Source of the DNA: UBA8752 sp042095055
Lineage (GTDB): Bacteria; Bacteroidota; Bacteroidia; Flavobacteriales_D; Sanyastnellaceae
Assembly (NCBI GenBank): GCA_042095055.1
Contig: JBELBZ010000002.1
Location: forward strand, 62,001 to 126,000
Reading direction: 5' to 3'
Length of the DNA: 64,000 nt
Under the pieces are notes generated by a model, which had not been told where the DNA came from, did no database searches, and saw only the letters and a list, made by a program, of their open reading frames with translations. Shown piece by piece: positions 1 through 8,222 of the stretch. Position 1 is the first letter of the stretch, and each line of letters starts with the position of its first letter. The position numbers were made by a program, and so were the translations under genes.

Positions 1-192
1 TTTGGTTCGGAGGTCCACATCATGAATGCGGGAGGTGAGCGCGTCAAGAAGCTGGAAAGCGCGGGAGGCCGGGCGGTTTGGGACACGACGAACGACCTCG
101 GTCAGCCCGTTCCGGAGGGCGTGTACTTCATGTTGGCCGGTGAAGACGCGGGCAAGACCGGCGCTTCGGGCAAAATGGTCATCTTGCGCTGA
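1..192 (+). CDS. C-terminal end of a T9SS-sorted, PorZ-like protein (5' partial)
   Basis: The first frame is open from base 1 to the TGA at 190-192 and encodes 63 residues. The piece has the build of a Bacteroidota C-terminal sorting domain: a strand with GGERVKKLE, then GGRAVWDTTNDLGQPVPEGVYF, and an end in GKMVILR, that is a lysine, a hydrophobic pair and a terminal arginine. This 'G..AVWD..N..G..V..GVY' pattern is typical of the last domain of PorZ-like two-component-regulator-propeller proteins, which sit on the cell surface as part of the type IX attachment complex, but other T9SS cargo proteins end in a similar way. The propeller itself lies outside the window, so the PorZ identity is an inference. 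Its stop overlaps the start of the next gene by one base. Confidence 0.6.
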   Translation, partial: FGSEVHIMNAGGERVKKLESAGGRAVWDTTNDLGQPVPEGVYFMLAGEDAGKTGASGKMVILR

Positions 193-803
193 TGCAAATG
201 CGGATCGCTTGGGCCTTGGCCGTGGTTTTTTTGTGGATGGGAAGTCCTGTGGATGCCCAGGACAATGTCTCGTGGTGGCGGCAGATGTTTGGAGAGGGCA
301 AGGCGGCCAAAGAGGCCGTGGCAGAGCCTGAAACAGAGCCTGCACAGGCATTCCCTGCGGACGATGCGCCCCGAGAGGCGCCGGAGCCCATTGTTGATGA
401 AGTTGCGCCAGTGCAGCCTGTTGGCGCCCCTTTCCGGGACATTCCTTGGGGGTCTGTGGCTTGGGATGTTCCATCCGAAATTGAGGCGTTGGACTCTTTG
501 CACGCCCCCCTGGAGGACATCCGGATTCCGGGATTTCGGGTACAGATTTTCATGGGGCGTTTGGACTCGGCCCGCGCTCTTCGGCAACACATTTCGACAG
601 AGCTTGAACTGGATTTCGACGTCCACTTGACCCCATACCCCCCCATTTTTGGTGTGCAGATGGGTGACTTTAGAACGGCACTGGCTGCCCACCGTGCAAA
701 AAAGGTGCTGAAAAGAAGCTTCCCCAATGCCTTAGTTGTGCCGGCGGAATTGACCATAGAAAGGGCATTTCCCGTAGCTGTAGATTGCATTCGGACCCCT
801 TGA
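192..803 (+). CDS. SPOR-domain periplasmic protein
   Basis: The 203-residue product begins with a hydrophobic signal (RIAWALAVVFLWMG, cleavage probably after VDA). A low-complexity stretch rich in Glu, Ala and Pro follows (about residues 40-80), and then a C-terminal domain of about 80 residues. That domain starts with GFRVQIFMGRLDSARALR and continues through a FGVQMGDFRTALAAHRA segment, the two-strand/helix repeat pattern of SPOR domains. SPOR domains bind denuded peptidoglycan glycan strands, often at the division site. The ATG overlaps the stop of the preceding gene by one base (TGATG), so the two are probably translated together. The exact role is unknown; similar SPOR proteins are common single-copy genes in Flavobacteriales. 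Confidence 0.75.
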   Translation: MQMRIAWALAVVFLWMGSPVDAQDNVSWWRQMFGEGKAAKEAVAEPETEPAQAFPADDAPREAPEPIVDEVAPVQPVGAPFRDIPWGSVAWDVPSEIEALDSLHAPLEDIRIPGFRVQIFMGRLDSARALRQHISTELELDFDVHLTPYPPIFGVQMGDFRTALAAHRAKKVLKRSFPNALVVPAELTIERAFPVAVDCIRTP

Positions 804-848
804 ATGCAAGTTGAACACGCCAAACGGAGAATCTCGCGCATCAAGGCC

Positions 849-878
849 TTTCTGGACGGGCTTTGAGTTCTACATTTG
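849..878 (+). promoter_or_regulatory. Putative promoter of the act-cox operon
   Basis: TACATTTG at 871-878 matches the Bacteroidota -7 consensus TAnnTTTG exactly. About 18 bases upstream there is only a weak TTTC in place of the -33 TTTG. The start codon of actA is 24 bases downstream of the -7 box, giving a short leader. No other promoter-like site was seen in the 99-base gap. Confidence 0.45.
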
Positions 879-902
879 CCCGCGAAAATCAAGCGGTAGA
901 TT

Positions 903-2321
903 ATGTTCGGATTCGAGAGCGTGAAGCAGGTCCTTCTCAACGGGAGGAGATTGGCTTTCATCGTAGCGGTCGCAACGTTCACAGCACCATTGTCCTTGCA
1001 AGCGGGCATTTGGGATGAGGGCGATATTGAAAATGGCCAAGCCTTGTTCAACGCGAATTGTGCCTCGTGTCACTTGGTGACCAACGAGGTGCTCGCGGCT
1101 CCCGGCCTGGCGGGAATTGCCGACCGGTGGGGTTCGAGTGAAGAGTTGCTGGTCCAGTGGATCCAGAACCCGCAAGCGGCTGCAGCTACCGGCGATTCAT
1201 ACGTCAAATCATTGGTCGACCGTTACGTCGGCACTTACGGCTGGATGACAGCCCAGGCGGTGAGCGCCGACGATGTCAAGGACATCATGGCCTATGTCCA
1301 GAATCCTCCTGACGTAGTGGCTACAGCTGACACCGGCACGGATTGCCCCACGATTTATGACGCCATAGAAGAGGAGCAAGGCGCCAACGGCACCATTTGG
1401 TTCCTCATCCTGTTGACCCTTTTCCTGATCATTGCCCTCAGTGCTGCCACAGTCCGCAAGTCGTTGGAAAAGGCGGCCAATGTGGTCTCGGAATCAGACG
1501 ATGCCCCATATGCGGTCCGCTTGAGCGCTTGGGCATGGGACAACCGAACGTTTGTCAGCATCCTGAGCTTGTTTGTGGTGGCCTACTTCGTGGTTATTGG
1601 GTATCAGGCTTTGATGGGTGTGGGTGTCTACCAAGGGTATACTCCTGACCAGCCCGTCAAATTCATCCACAGCGTGCACGTCTGCGAAAACGAGGTGGAT
1701 TGCCAGTACTGTCACCACAGTGCATACGAGTCAAAGCACGCTGGAATCCCCTCCACCAACGTCTGCATGAACTGCCACAAGGCGGTCAAAAAAGGCAGCC
1801 GCTATGGAGAAGTGGAGATCGGAAAGATTTACGCAGCCATCGGTTTCGATGCAGCATCGGGCACCTATTTGGACGGCGAAGGGCAGAACGGATACCAAAG
1901 CCCCCAGGACGACTTCCAGGGTGAGCCTTTGAAGTGGAACAAAGTCCACAACCTCCCAGACCACGTTTTCTTCAGCCACCAGCAGCACGTTGTTGTCGGA
2001 GGCTTGGAATGTCAAAACTGTCACGGCGACGTGGGCAAGTACACAGTGGGCCGCATCGCTCCAGTTGAGGAAATCAATGGTCTGGTGGATGATTTCCCCG
2101 GTTTGATTGAATTGTCCAAGCCCACCCTGACCATGGGATGGTGCATCGAGTGCCACAACAAAGCGGAGATCAGCTTCGCTTCATCGGGGTATTACGAGGA
2201 CATGCACGACCGGCTCAAAGACGACCTCCGAGGGAACGAGGAGTTGCGCCGCTATATGGAAGACGAAAAAACAACAGTGAAGGAACTCGGTGGCTGGGAA
2301 TGCTCCAAGTGCCATTATTGA
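903..2321 (+). CDS. actA: Alternative complex III subunit A, multiheme cytochrome c
   Basis: ActA is the periplasmic heme-wire subunit of alternative complex III, which takes electrons from quinol to a cytochrome c or directly to the oxidase. The 472-residue product has an N-terminal hydrophobic segment (residues 16-34). A small cytochrome-c domain with CASCH at 53-57 follows, then two membrane spans (about 165-182 and 216-236), and then a domain with five further CxxCH sites at 267, 288, 370, 414 and 467. That makes six heme sites. ActA of the well-studied Rhodothermus complex is pentaheme, so the N-terminal monoheme domain looks like an added or fused module. It is the first gene of the act operon; actB starts 33 bases after its stop. 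Confidence 0.93.
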   Translation: MFGFESVKQVLLNGRRLAFIVAVATFTAPLSLQAGIWDEGDIENGQALFNANCASCHLVTNEVLAAPGLAGIADRWGSSEELLVQWIQNPQAAAATGDSYVKSLVDRYVGTYGWMTAQAVSADDVKDIMAYVQNPPDVVATADTGTDCPTIYDAIEEEQGANGTIWFLILLTLFLIIALSAATVRKSLEKAANVVSESDDAPYAVRLSAWAWDNRTFVSILSLFVVAYFVVIGYQALMGVGVYQGYTPDQPVKFIHSVHVCENEVDCQYCHHSAYESKHAGIPSTNVCMNCHKAVKKGSRYGEVEIGKIYAAIGFDAASGTYLDGEGQNGYQSPQDDFQGEPLKWNKVHNLPDHVFFSHQQHVVVGGLECQNCHGDVGKYTVGRIAPVEEINGLVDDFPGLIELSKPTLTMGWCIECHNKAEISFASSGYYEDMHDRLKDDLRGNEELRRYMEDEKTTVKELGGWECSKCHY

Positions 2322-2354
2322 TTGACTGTTTAAAGCAAATCAGGGATCTGCCCC

Positions 2355-5300
2355 ATGGCTGACAACAAGATTTACTGGTCTGGACTCGAAGAGTTGGACC
2401 GCACCCCAGAGTTCGAAAGGATTGAATCGCAAGAGTTTCCTGCGGAGCGTCCTGCCGATGAATTTTTAGCCGATGATCGGCTTCAACGCGCCAACACCGG
2501 CCGCCGTGACTTCCTGAAGTTCATGGGATTCAGTGTGACTGCTGCGACCCTCGCTGCCTGTGAGACGCCCGTGGTCAAGTCGATTCCCTACACGAACAAG
2601 CCGGAGGAGATTACCCCGGGGGTCGCGAATTACTACGCGTCCACGTACTACGACGGCCATGACTTTGTCAATGTGCTGGTCAAGACCCGTGAAGGACGTC
2701 CGATTTTTGTGAAGAGCAACACAGAGACTGGTTTTGGTCGGGTGAATGCCCGTGTCAATGCATCGGTCTTGGGCCTGTATGACTCAGCACGTTTGCAAGC
2801 GCCGCACTTGAATGGTGAGGCCACAACTTGGTCGGCTTTGGATGCTGCAGCGCGCAAAGGGTTGGCCGGAGCTGGCCGGAAAGTGGTGTTGACGGGCACG
2901 GTCATGAGCCCCAGCATGAAGCGGGCCATTGCCGCCTTGGAGGCTGGATCAGGCGTTGAGCACGTTCAGTGTGATGCGGTGAGCTACAGTGCCACGACGG
3001 AGGCGATGGAAGCGGATTATGGCCGTAGGGTGTTCCCATCCTATCAGTTTGGCAACGCGCAGGCCGTGGTGTCGTTGAACGCTGACTTCTTGGGTACTTG
3101 GGGAGACAACGTGTGGTACACAGCGGAATGGGCCAAGACCCGCCGTCCAGAAGATGGCGCAATGAGCCGCCTCCACGCTTTTGAAAGCATCATGTCCTTG
3201 ACAGGGTCCAATGCGGACTCGCGCACCCGGGTCAAGCCATCAGAGCAAGGCCGTGTGGCCGCCGCTTTGTTGCGTGAACTCTCCGGACAAGGGGCTGCCG
3301 TGAACCTCGATGAAACGGTCATGGCCAGTGTCAAGGCTGCCGCGGCGGACCTCAAAAAGGCCGGTTCTAAAGGCCTTGTGGTTGCCGGTGACAACGACCT
3401 CTCTACCCAGCGCATTGTCAGCGCCATCAACCGCACCTTGGGTGCCGTTGGTACAACGGTTGAGCTTCACGAAAACCCCAGCCTCTACCAAGGGGATGAC
3501 AAGGCCTTTGCTCAATTGGTGAGCGACATGAAGGCAGGAAAGGTTGCGGCGTTGATTGTGGATGGGGTCAACCCCTCTTACCATGCTGCGGATGCCGCTG
3601 CGTTCAACGCGGGATTAGAAAAGGTCGGCTTCAGCGTTTCTACCGCTTTGTTTGCCGATGAGACCGCCAGCCGTTGCACAGCGATGGCGCCTGCGCACCA
3701 CTGGCTCGAGGGCTGGAACGATTTGCAGATTGACCCCAACAGAATTGACCTGGTGCAACCGGCGATTCAGCCATTGTACGACACCCGCCACCCTGCCGAA
3801 AGCTGCATGGCTTGGGCGGGTCAGCCGGTAGATGGCTACACCTTGTTGCGTCAGACGCACAGCGCTGCTTACACGGCAGAGGCGATGTACACGGACCAGA
3901 ACTGGAACACAGGGGTGCACAATGGCTTCTTGGCCGTGACAGTTCCTGAAGAGGCCCCCGCGGTCTTCACGGGAGCAGACCTCGGAGGTGCGCTGCGCGA
4001 TGTGGCCGCCCGCAAGGGAGGTGCCTTTGAGCTTGACGTTTACCGCAAAGTGGCGATTGGAGACGGCCAGCAGGCCGGCAACCCCATGTTGCAGGAGACG
4101 CCAGACCCGATCACCAAGACCACTTGGGACAACTACGTGACCATGGCCCGCGTGGACATGGAGGCCATGGGGTTGAACACTTACATCGCACAGGAGGAGC
4201 CGGCTTCAGTCGTCAAGGTGACGGTGGGAGCGCAGGTCCTCGAGTTGCCTGCATTCCCTCAACCGGGCCAGACGCCTGGCACTGTGGGTATAGCGCTGGG
4301 TTACGGCCGCGGTGCTGGCAACGAAGCCATTGGTAAGGCCGCTTACCAAGTTGGCGAAGGTGGAGACCACCTTGCCGACGCAGAAGGAAACCTCGTTCCC
4401 ATTGGCAAAAACGCCTTCGGCCTCGCTCCGGTGGTAGAAGGTGTGCCTTCTCGCGCCGCTTATGACGTGAGCGTTGAGGCGACGGGTGAGACCTACCCCT
4501 TGGCTTGCACACAGATTCAGCACACCTACATGGGACGCGATTCTGTGGTCAAGGAAACCAGCTTTGACGACTACCTCGCAGAGGCAGGGGTCAAGCGCGG
4601 CGACGCCAGTTGGAACAAGACCATCGGCCTGAATGTCCACGATGACATCAACGGCGACGGCGAAATCAACGCCCTCGATAAGAAGGCTGCGGGTGAATTC
4701 GACATGTGGCATGAGCATGCTGTCGACGGTGTTGGACACCGCTGGGGCATGGCGATTGACCTCACGAGCTGCATCGGTTGCAGCGCCTGTGTCACGGCTT
4801 GCCACATTGAGAACAACGTTCCGGTGGTCGGTAAGGATGAGGTCCGCCGCCACCGCGATATGCACTGGATGCGCATCGACCGTTTCTATGCTTCTGACTG
4901 GAACATGGAACGCGGGGAGGCAGAAGGTGTAGGCGTCATTTCGACCTACGGCAAGATGGAGGAGCCGGGTGCGAATCCGCAGACGGTCCACATGCCGATG
5001 ATGTGCCAGCACTGCAACCACGCTCCTTGTGAGACGGTGTGCCCAGTGGCGGCCACAACCCACTCCAACGAGGGGGTCAACCAAATGACATACAACCGTT
5101 GTATCGGAACGCGTTACTGCGCGAACAACTGCCCCTTCAAGGTGCGCCGATTCAATTGGTTCCACTACCCTGGATACGACAAGTTCCAGAACTTCAACCC
5201 CGCCCAAGACGCCATACAGCGGATGGTGCTGAACCCTGACGTTGTGGTGCGGAGCCGCGGTGTAATGGAGAAGTGCAGCCTGTGTGTGCAACGCACTCAA

Positions 5301-5534
5301 GGGGCGAAGTTGGAGGCCAAGAAGGCGGGTACACCGCTCGAAGATGGCAGTGCCATTACGGCTTGCGCCGAAGCTTGTCCTACGAACGCCATCACCTTTG
5401 GCGACCTCAACGACAATGCCAGCGAAGTGCGTGCCACGTACGACAATAACCGGACTTATCACGCCTTGGAGGAGGTGGGCATCCAGCCCAACGTCGCCTA
5501 CTTGACGAAGGTTCGAAACACCCCTAAGGCCTGA
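2355..5534 (+). CDS. actB: Alternative complex III subunit B, molybdopterin-oxidoreductase-like plus FeS protein
   Basis: ActB is the large periplasmic iron-sulfur subunit of alternative complex III. This 1,059-residue protein joins a molybdopterin-oxidoreductase-like part (about residues 90-740), which in this family carries no metal cofactor, to a four-cluster ferredoxin-like part (about 780-1,040). A twin-arginine signal RRDFLKF at 50-56 is followed by LAAC with Cys69 as a possible lipidated residue. Cysteine clusters visible are CIGCSACVTAC, CQHCNHAPCETVC, CIGTRYCANNC, CSLC and CAEAC, consistent with three 4Fe-4S and one 3Fe-4S centre. Between the halves lies DINGDGEINALD (764-775), a perfect EF-hand loop. 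The actC start follows four bases after the stop. Confidence 0.93.
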   Translation: MADNKIYWSGLEELDRTPEFERIESQEFPAERPADEFLADDRLQRANTGRRDFLKFMGFSVTAATLAACETPVVKSIPYTNKPEEITPGVANYYASTYYDGHDFVNVLVKTREGRPIFVKSNTETGFGRVNARVNASVLGLYDSARLQAPHLNGEATTWSALDAAARKGLAGAGRKVVLTGTVMSPSMKRAIAALEAGSGVEHVQCDAVSYSATTEAMEADYGRRVFPSYQFGNAQAVVSLNADFLGTWGDNVWYTAEWAKTRRPEDGAMSRLHAFESIMSLTGSNADSRTRVKPSEQGRVAAALLRELSGQGAAVNLDETVMASVKAAAADLKKAGSKGLVVAGDNDLSTQRIVSAINRTLGAVGTTVELHENPSLYQGDDKAFAQLVSDMKAGKVAALIVDGVNPSYHAADAAAFNAGLEKVGFSVSTALFADETASRCTAMAPAHHWLEGWNDLQIDPNRIDLVQPAIQPLYDTRHPAESCMAWAGQPVDGYTLLRQTHSAAYTAEAMYTDQNWNTGVHNGFLAVTVPEEAPAVFTGADLGGALRDVAARKGGAFELDVYRKVAIGDGQQAGNPMLQETPDPITKTTWDNYVTMARVDMEAMGLNTYIAQEEPASVVKVTVGAQVLELPAFPQPGQTPGTVGIALGYGRGAGNEAIGKAAYQVGEGGDHLADAEGNLVPIGKNAFGLAPVVEGVPSRAAYDVSVEATGETYPLACTQIQHTYMGRDSVVKETSFDDYLAEAGVKRGDASWNKTIGLNVHDDINGDGEINALDKKAAGEFDMWHEHAVDGVGHRWGMAIDLTSCIGCSACVTACHIENNVPVVGKDEVRRHRDMHWMRIDRFYASDWNMERGEAEGVGVISTYGKMEEPGANPQTVHMPMMCQHCNHAPCETVCPVAATTHSNEGVNQMTYNRCIGTRYCANNCPFKVRRFNWFHYPGYDKFQNFNPAQDAIQRMVLNPDVVVRSRGVMEKCSLCVQRTQGAKLEAKKAGTPLEDGSAITACAEACPTNAITFGDLNDNASEVRATYDNNRTYHALEEVGIQPNVAYLTKVRNTPKA

Positions 5535-5538
5535 GACC

Positions 5539-6930
5539 ATGCAGCAGGAAGCCGCCATTCGGGAACCCCTGATTCTGGGGAACAAGAGCTACAAGGACAT
5601 CACGGATGATGTCGTTGGACCCATCCAGGGCAAAGCGCCGTTGGGATGGAAAATCATGATCACCATCTCGAGCGTCATCGCGTTTTACGGGGTGGGATGC
5701 ATTCTGTATTTGATCGGTACGGGCATCGGTGTTTGGGGCCTCAACAAGACCGTTGGTTGGGCTTGGGACATTACCAATTTCGTATGGTGGGTCGGTATCG
5801 GCCACGCTGGAACGCTGATTTCCGCAGTGCTGCTGCTGTTCCGCCAAAAGTGGAGGATGGCCATCAACCGATCTGCTGAGGCGATGACCATTTTCGCGGT
5901 CATCATGGCGGCGGTATTTCCTGGCATCCACATGGGCCGCATCTGGGTGAGCTATTGGGTATTGCCCCTTCCGAACCAGTTTGGGTCGCTGTGGGTGAAC
6001 TTCAACTCTCCCTTGCTCTGGGACGTATTTGCGATTTCGACGTATTTCTCGGTGTCCTTGGTGTTCTGGTACATCGGCTTGATTCCTGATTTCGCGACCA
6101 TTCGCGACCGGATGACCAAGCCGTTGCAAAAGAAGATCTATGGGTTTTTGAGTTTTGGATGGAGTGGCCGTGCCAAGCACTGGACCCGTTTCGAGGAGGT
6201 GAGCTTGGTGCTTGCTGGAATCGCGACACCGCTTGTATTCTCTGTGCACTCTATCGTATCCATGGACTTCGCCACTTCGGTGATTCCCGGTTGGCACACC
6301 ACCATTTTCCCGCCCTACTTCGTAAGTGGAGCGGTATTCTCAGGCTTTGCCATGGTGCAAACCCTCTTGCTCATCATGCGCAAGACCATGAACCTTGAGA
6401 ACTACATCCACACCAAGCACGTGGAGTACATGAACATCGTCATCATCGTGACGGGATCCATTGTGGGAGTGGCTTATCTGACGGAGCTCTTCATCTCTTG
6501 GTACAGCGGCGTGGAGTATGAGAGTTACGCGTTCATCAACCGTTTCAGTGGTCCGTACAGCATGAGCTACTGGATCATGATGACATGCAATGTGGTCTCA
6601 CCTCAGCTGTTCTGGTTCAAGAAGATCCGCCGCAGCTTGGTGGCGACGTTTGCCTTGTCCATTGTCGTGAACATCGGCATGTGGTTCGAGCGTTACGTGA
6701 TCATTGTGACTTCACTGCACCGGGACTTCGACCCTTCTTCTTGGGGAGAGTTCCACGCGACCAGCATCGATGTCGGTGTTTTCATCGGCACCCTCGGCAT
6801 TTTCTTCACCTTGTTCTTGCTCTTTGCCCGGTTCTTCCCAGTGTTGGCATTGAATGAGTTGAAGACCATTTTGAAGTCAAGCGGTGAGGAGCACAAGCGC
6901 ATCCAATCCGACGGAAAGTCCAACCACTAA
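5539..6930 (+). CDS. actC: Alternative complex III subunit C, NrfD-like quinol-binding membrane protein
   Basis: The 463-residue protein is an NrfD/PsrC-type integral membrane subunit with about ten transmembrane helices. Recognisable stretches include WVGIGHAGTLISAVLLLFRQ and VFPGIHMGRIWVSYW, which in the family line the quinol site and proton path. The N-terminal tail GPIQGKAPLGWK precedes the first helix and the C-terminal tail is cytoplasmic and charged. It sits four bases behind actB and ten before actD, in the invariant act gene order. In the complex it oxidises menaquinol and passes electrons to the FeS clusters of ActB. ActF is its diverged partner. Identification rests on family resemblance and context, both strong. 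Confidence 0.93.
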   Translation: MQQEAAIREPLILGNKSYKDITDDVVGPIQGKAPLGWKIMITISSVIAFYGVGCILYLIGTGIGVWGLNKTVGWAWDITNFVWWVGIGHAGTLISAVLLLFRQKWRMAINRSAEAMTIFAVIMAAVFPGIHMGRIWVSYWVLPLPNQFGSLWVNFNSPLLWDVFAISTYFSVSLVFWYIGLIPDFATIRDRMTKPLQKKIYGFLSFGWSGRAKHWTRFEEVSLVLAGIATPLVFSVHSIVSMDFATSVIPGWHTTIFPPYFVSGAVFSGFAMVQTLLLIMRKTMNLENYIHTKHVEYMNIVIIVTGSIVGVAYLTELFISWYSGVEYESYAFINRFSGPYSMSYWIMMTCNVVSPQLFWFKKIRRSLVATFALSIVVNIGMWFERYVIIVTSLHRDFDPSSWGEFHATSIDVGVFIGTLGIFFTLFLLFARFFPVLALNELKTILKSSGEEHKRIQSDGKSNH

Positions 6931-6939
6931 GACGAGAAT

Positions 6940-7479
6940 ATGGAATCCAAGAAGGTCCTCCACGTCATGTACAACGACGACGGCAAGCTGCTTGAGGCGG
7001 CGAAGCAACTCGTCGCCAAGGGCATCCGAGTAAAGGATGTCTACAGTCCGTTTCCAGTGCACGGCATCGACCCCGTCATCGGGGTGAAGCGCACGCGCTT
7101 GGCCATTGCCTCCTTTATGTATGCGATGACCGGAACAAGCTTGGCTTTGTTCGGGATGTGGTATTTCATGATCCAGGACTGGCCGATGAACATCGGTGGT
7201 AAGCCGAGTTTCAGTTTGATTGAGAACCTGCCTGCTTTTGTGCCTGTGACGTTTGAATTCAGCGTTTTGTGCGGAGCGCACGGCATGGCATTGACCTACC
7301 TCTTGCGCAATGGCACCCTTCCTGGCATGCCGGCCTCAAATCCGGACCCCCGGACCACGGACGACAAGTTTGTGATGGAGATTCTGACCGAAGAGAATGA
7401 ATTGGATGCAGCGGCATTGGAGGCCGCTGTCAACGATACTGATTTGCTGGAGCTCAGCATCAAGGAGTACACCGCATGA
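6940..7479 (+). CDS. actD: Alternative complex III subunit D (DUF3341)
   Basis: The product is 179 residues with a soluble N-terminal domain beginning MESKKVLHVMYNDDGKLLEA, then two transmembrane helices separated by a short loop (IASFMYAMTGTSLALFGMWY and FVPVTFEFSVLCGAHGMALT) and a hydrophilic C-terminus with a TDDKFVMEI segment. This layout is that of DUF3341 proteins, the ActD subunit that packs between ActC and ActF in the membrane. No cofactor-binding residues are expected or seen. The stop overlaps the start of actE by four bases (ATGA), so expression is probably coupled. Confidence 0.9.
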   Translation: MESKKVLHVMYNDDGKLLEAAKQLVAKGIRVKDVYSPFPVHGIDPVIGVKRTRLAIASFMYAMTGTSLALFGMWYFMIQDWPMNIGGKPSFSLIENLPAFVPVTFEFSVLCGAHGMALTYLLRNGTLPGMPASNPDPRTTDDKFVMEILTEENELDAAALEAAVNDTDLLELSIKEYTA

Positions 7480-8216
7480 AGACCATACAGCACACATTGT
7501 TGGCCACCTTCGCTGCCGTTTGGATGACGGCCTGTGTGACCGATCCGAACAGCCCGGGCTTGGAGTATATGCCAGACATGTACCGGAGTCCTGCAGTGGA
7601 AGCCTATGTCGATTACGGACAAGAGCCCTATGAGGTAGGGGAGGAAGTGGCGCGCGCGCAGCGCAACACCCCTTCTAGCCGCAAGCCTGCGCCGGGAAGC
7701 ATTCCATACCGCGGTGAAGACCAATTGGCTTTTGCACTGCCCTATGCCTATGCGCAAACGGTCGAAGATTACGAGCGTGCAGGACTCGAACTCTCCTCGC
7801 CATTGATCACGAACCAGGCCAACATTGAGGCAGGCCAACGCGTCTATGAAGCCATGTGTACCCAGTGCCATGGTGTCGAAGGCAAGGGCGACGGTGCACT
7901 GAGCAGAAACGGTCACATCGCCGGTATTCCCAGTTACAGTGACAAGCTCAAGGATTTGCCAGAAGGCAAGATGTACCACACGTTGACGTGGGGCAAGGGC
8001 CTGATGGGTTCTCACGCCAGTCAACTGAGCCAGCGCCAGCGCTGGGAGGTGGTCGAATACATCAAGGTCCTTCAGAAAGGAGCTGAGATGCCGGACTTTG
8101 ACGAGAACGGCATGCCCATCGCGCCTTCTGATGAACCAGAGAGCGAGGATGAACCGGTGTCTGCACCTGTGGCCCCTTCGGGGATGGAGGGCATGGCCGA
8201 TAACGCACAATACTGA
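7476..8216 (+). CDS. actE: Alternative complex III subunit E, monoheme cytochrome c lipoprotein
   Basis: The 246-residue protein starts with a lipoprotein signal ending at Cys20 (VWMTAC), so it is probably tethered to the outer face of the inner membrane. A single heme site CTQCHG lies at 128-132 in a typical class I cytochrome c domain that begins near NIEAGQRVYEAM. A methionine in the segment MGSHASQL or nearby could be the distal ligand. The C-terminal 45 residues are acidic and low in complexity. It overlaps actD by four bases and is followed six bases later by actF. In alternative complex III this subunit belongs to the periplasmic electron-exit side. Confidence 0.92.
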   Translation: MKTIQHTLLATFAAVWMTACVTDPNSPGLEYMPDMYRSPAVEAYVDYGQEPYEVGEEVARAQRNTPSSRKPAPGSIPYRGEDQLAFALPYAYAQTVEDYERAGLELSSPLITNQANIEAGQRVYEAMCTQCHGVEGKGDGALSRNGHIAGIPSYSDKLKDLPEGKMYHTLTWGKGLMGSHASQLSQRQRWEVVEYIKVLQKGAEMPDFDENGMPIAPSDEPESEDEPVSAPVAPSGMEGMADNAQY

Positions 8217-8222
8217 GCCATC

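Noticed and set aside
2355..5534. ActB as a formate dehydrogenase or polysulfide reductase
   Set aside because: The gene order actABCDEF, the fused FeS half and the multiheme neighbour fit alternative complex III; the molybdopterin-like half of this family is not catalytic.
4206..5585. 459-codon open frame on the minus strand across actB
   Set aside because: It lies fully antisense to a clearly conserved gene, has no recognisable domain, and its composition (His, Val, Arg rich) is that of a reversed GC-rich coding strand.
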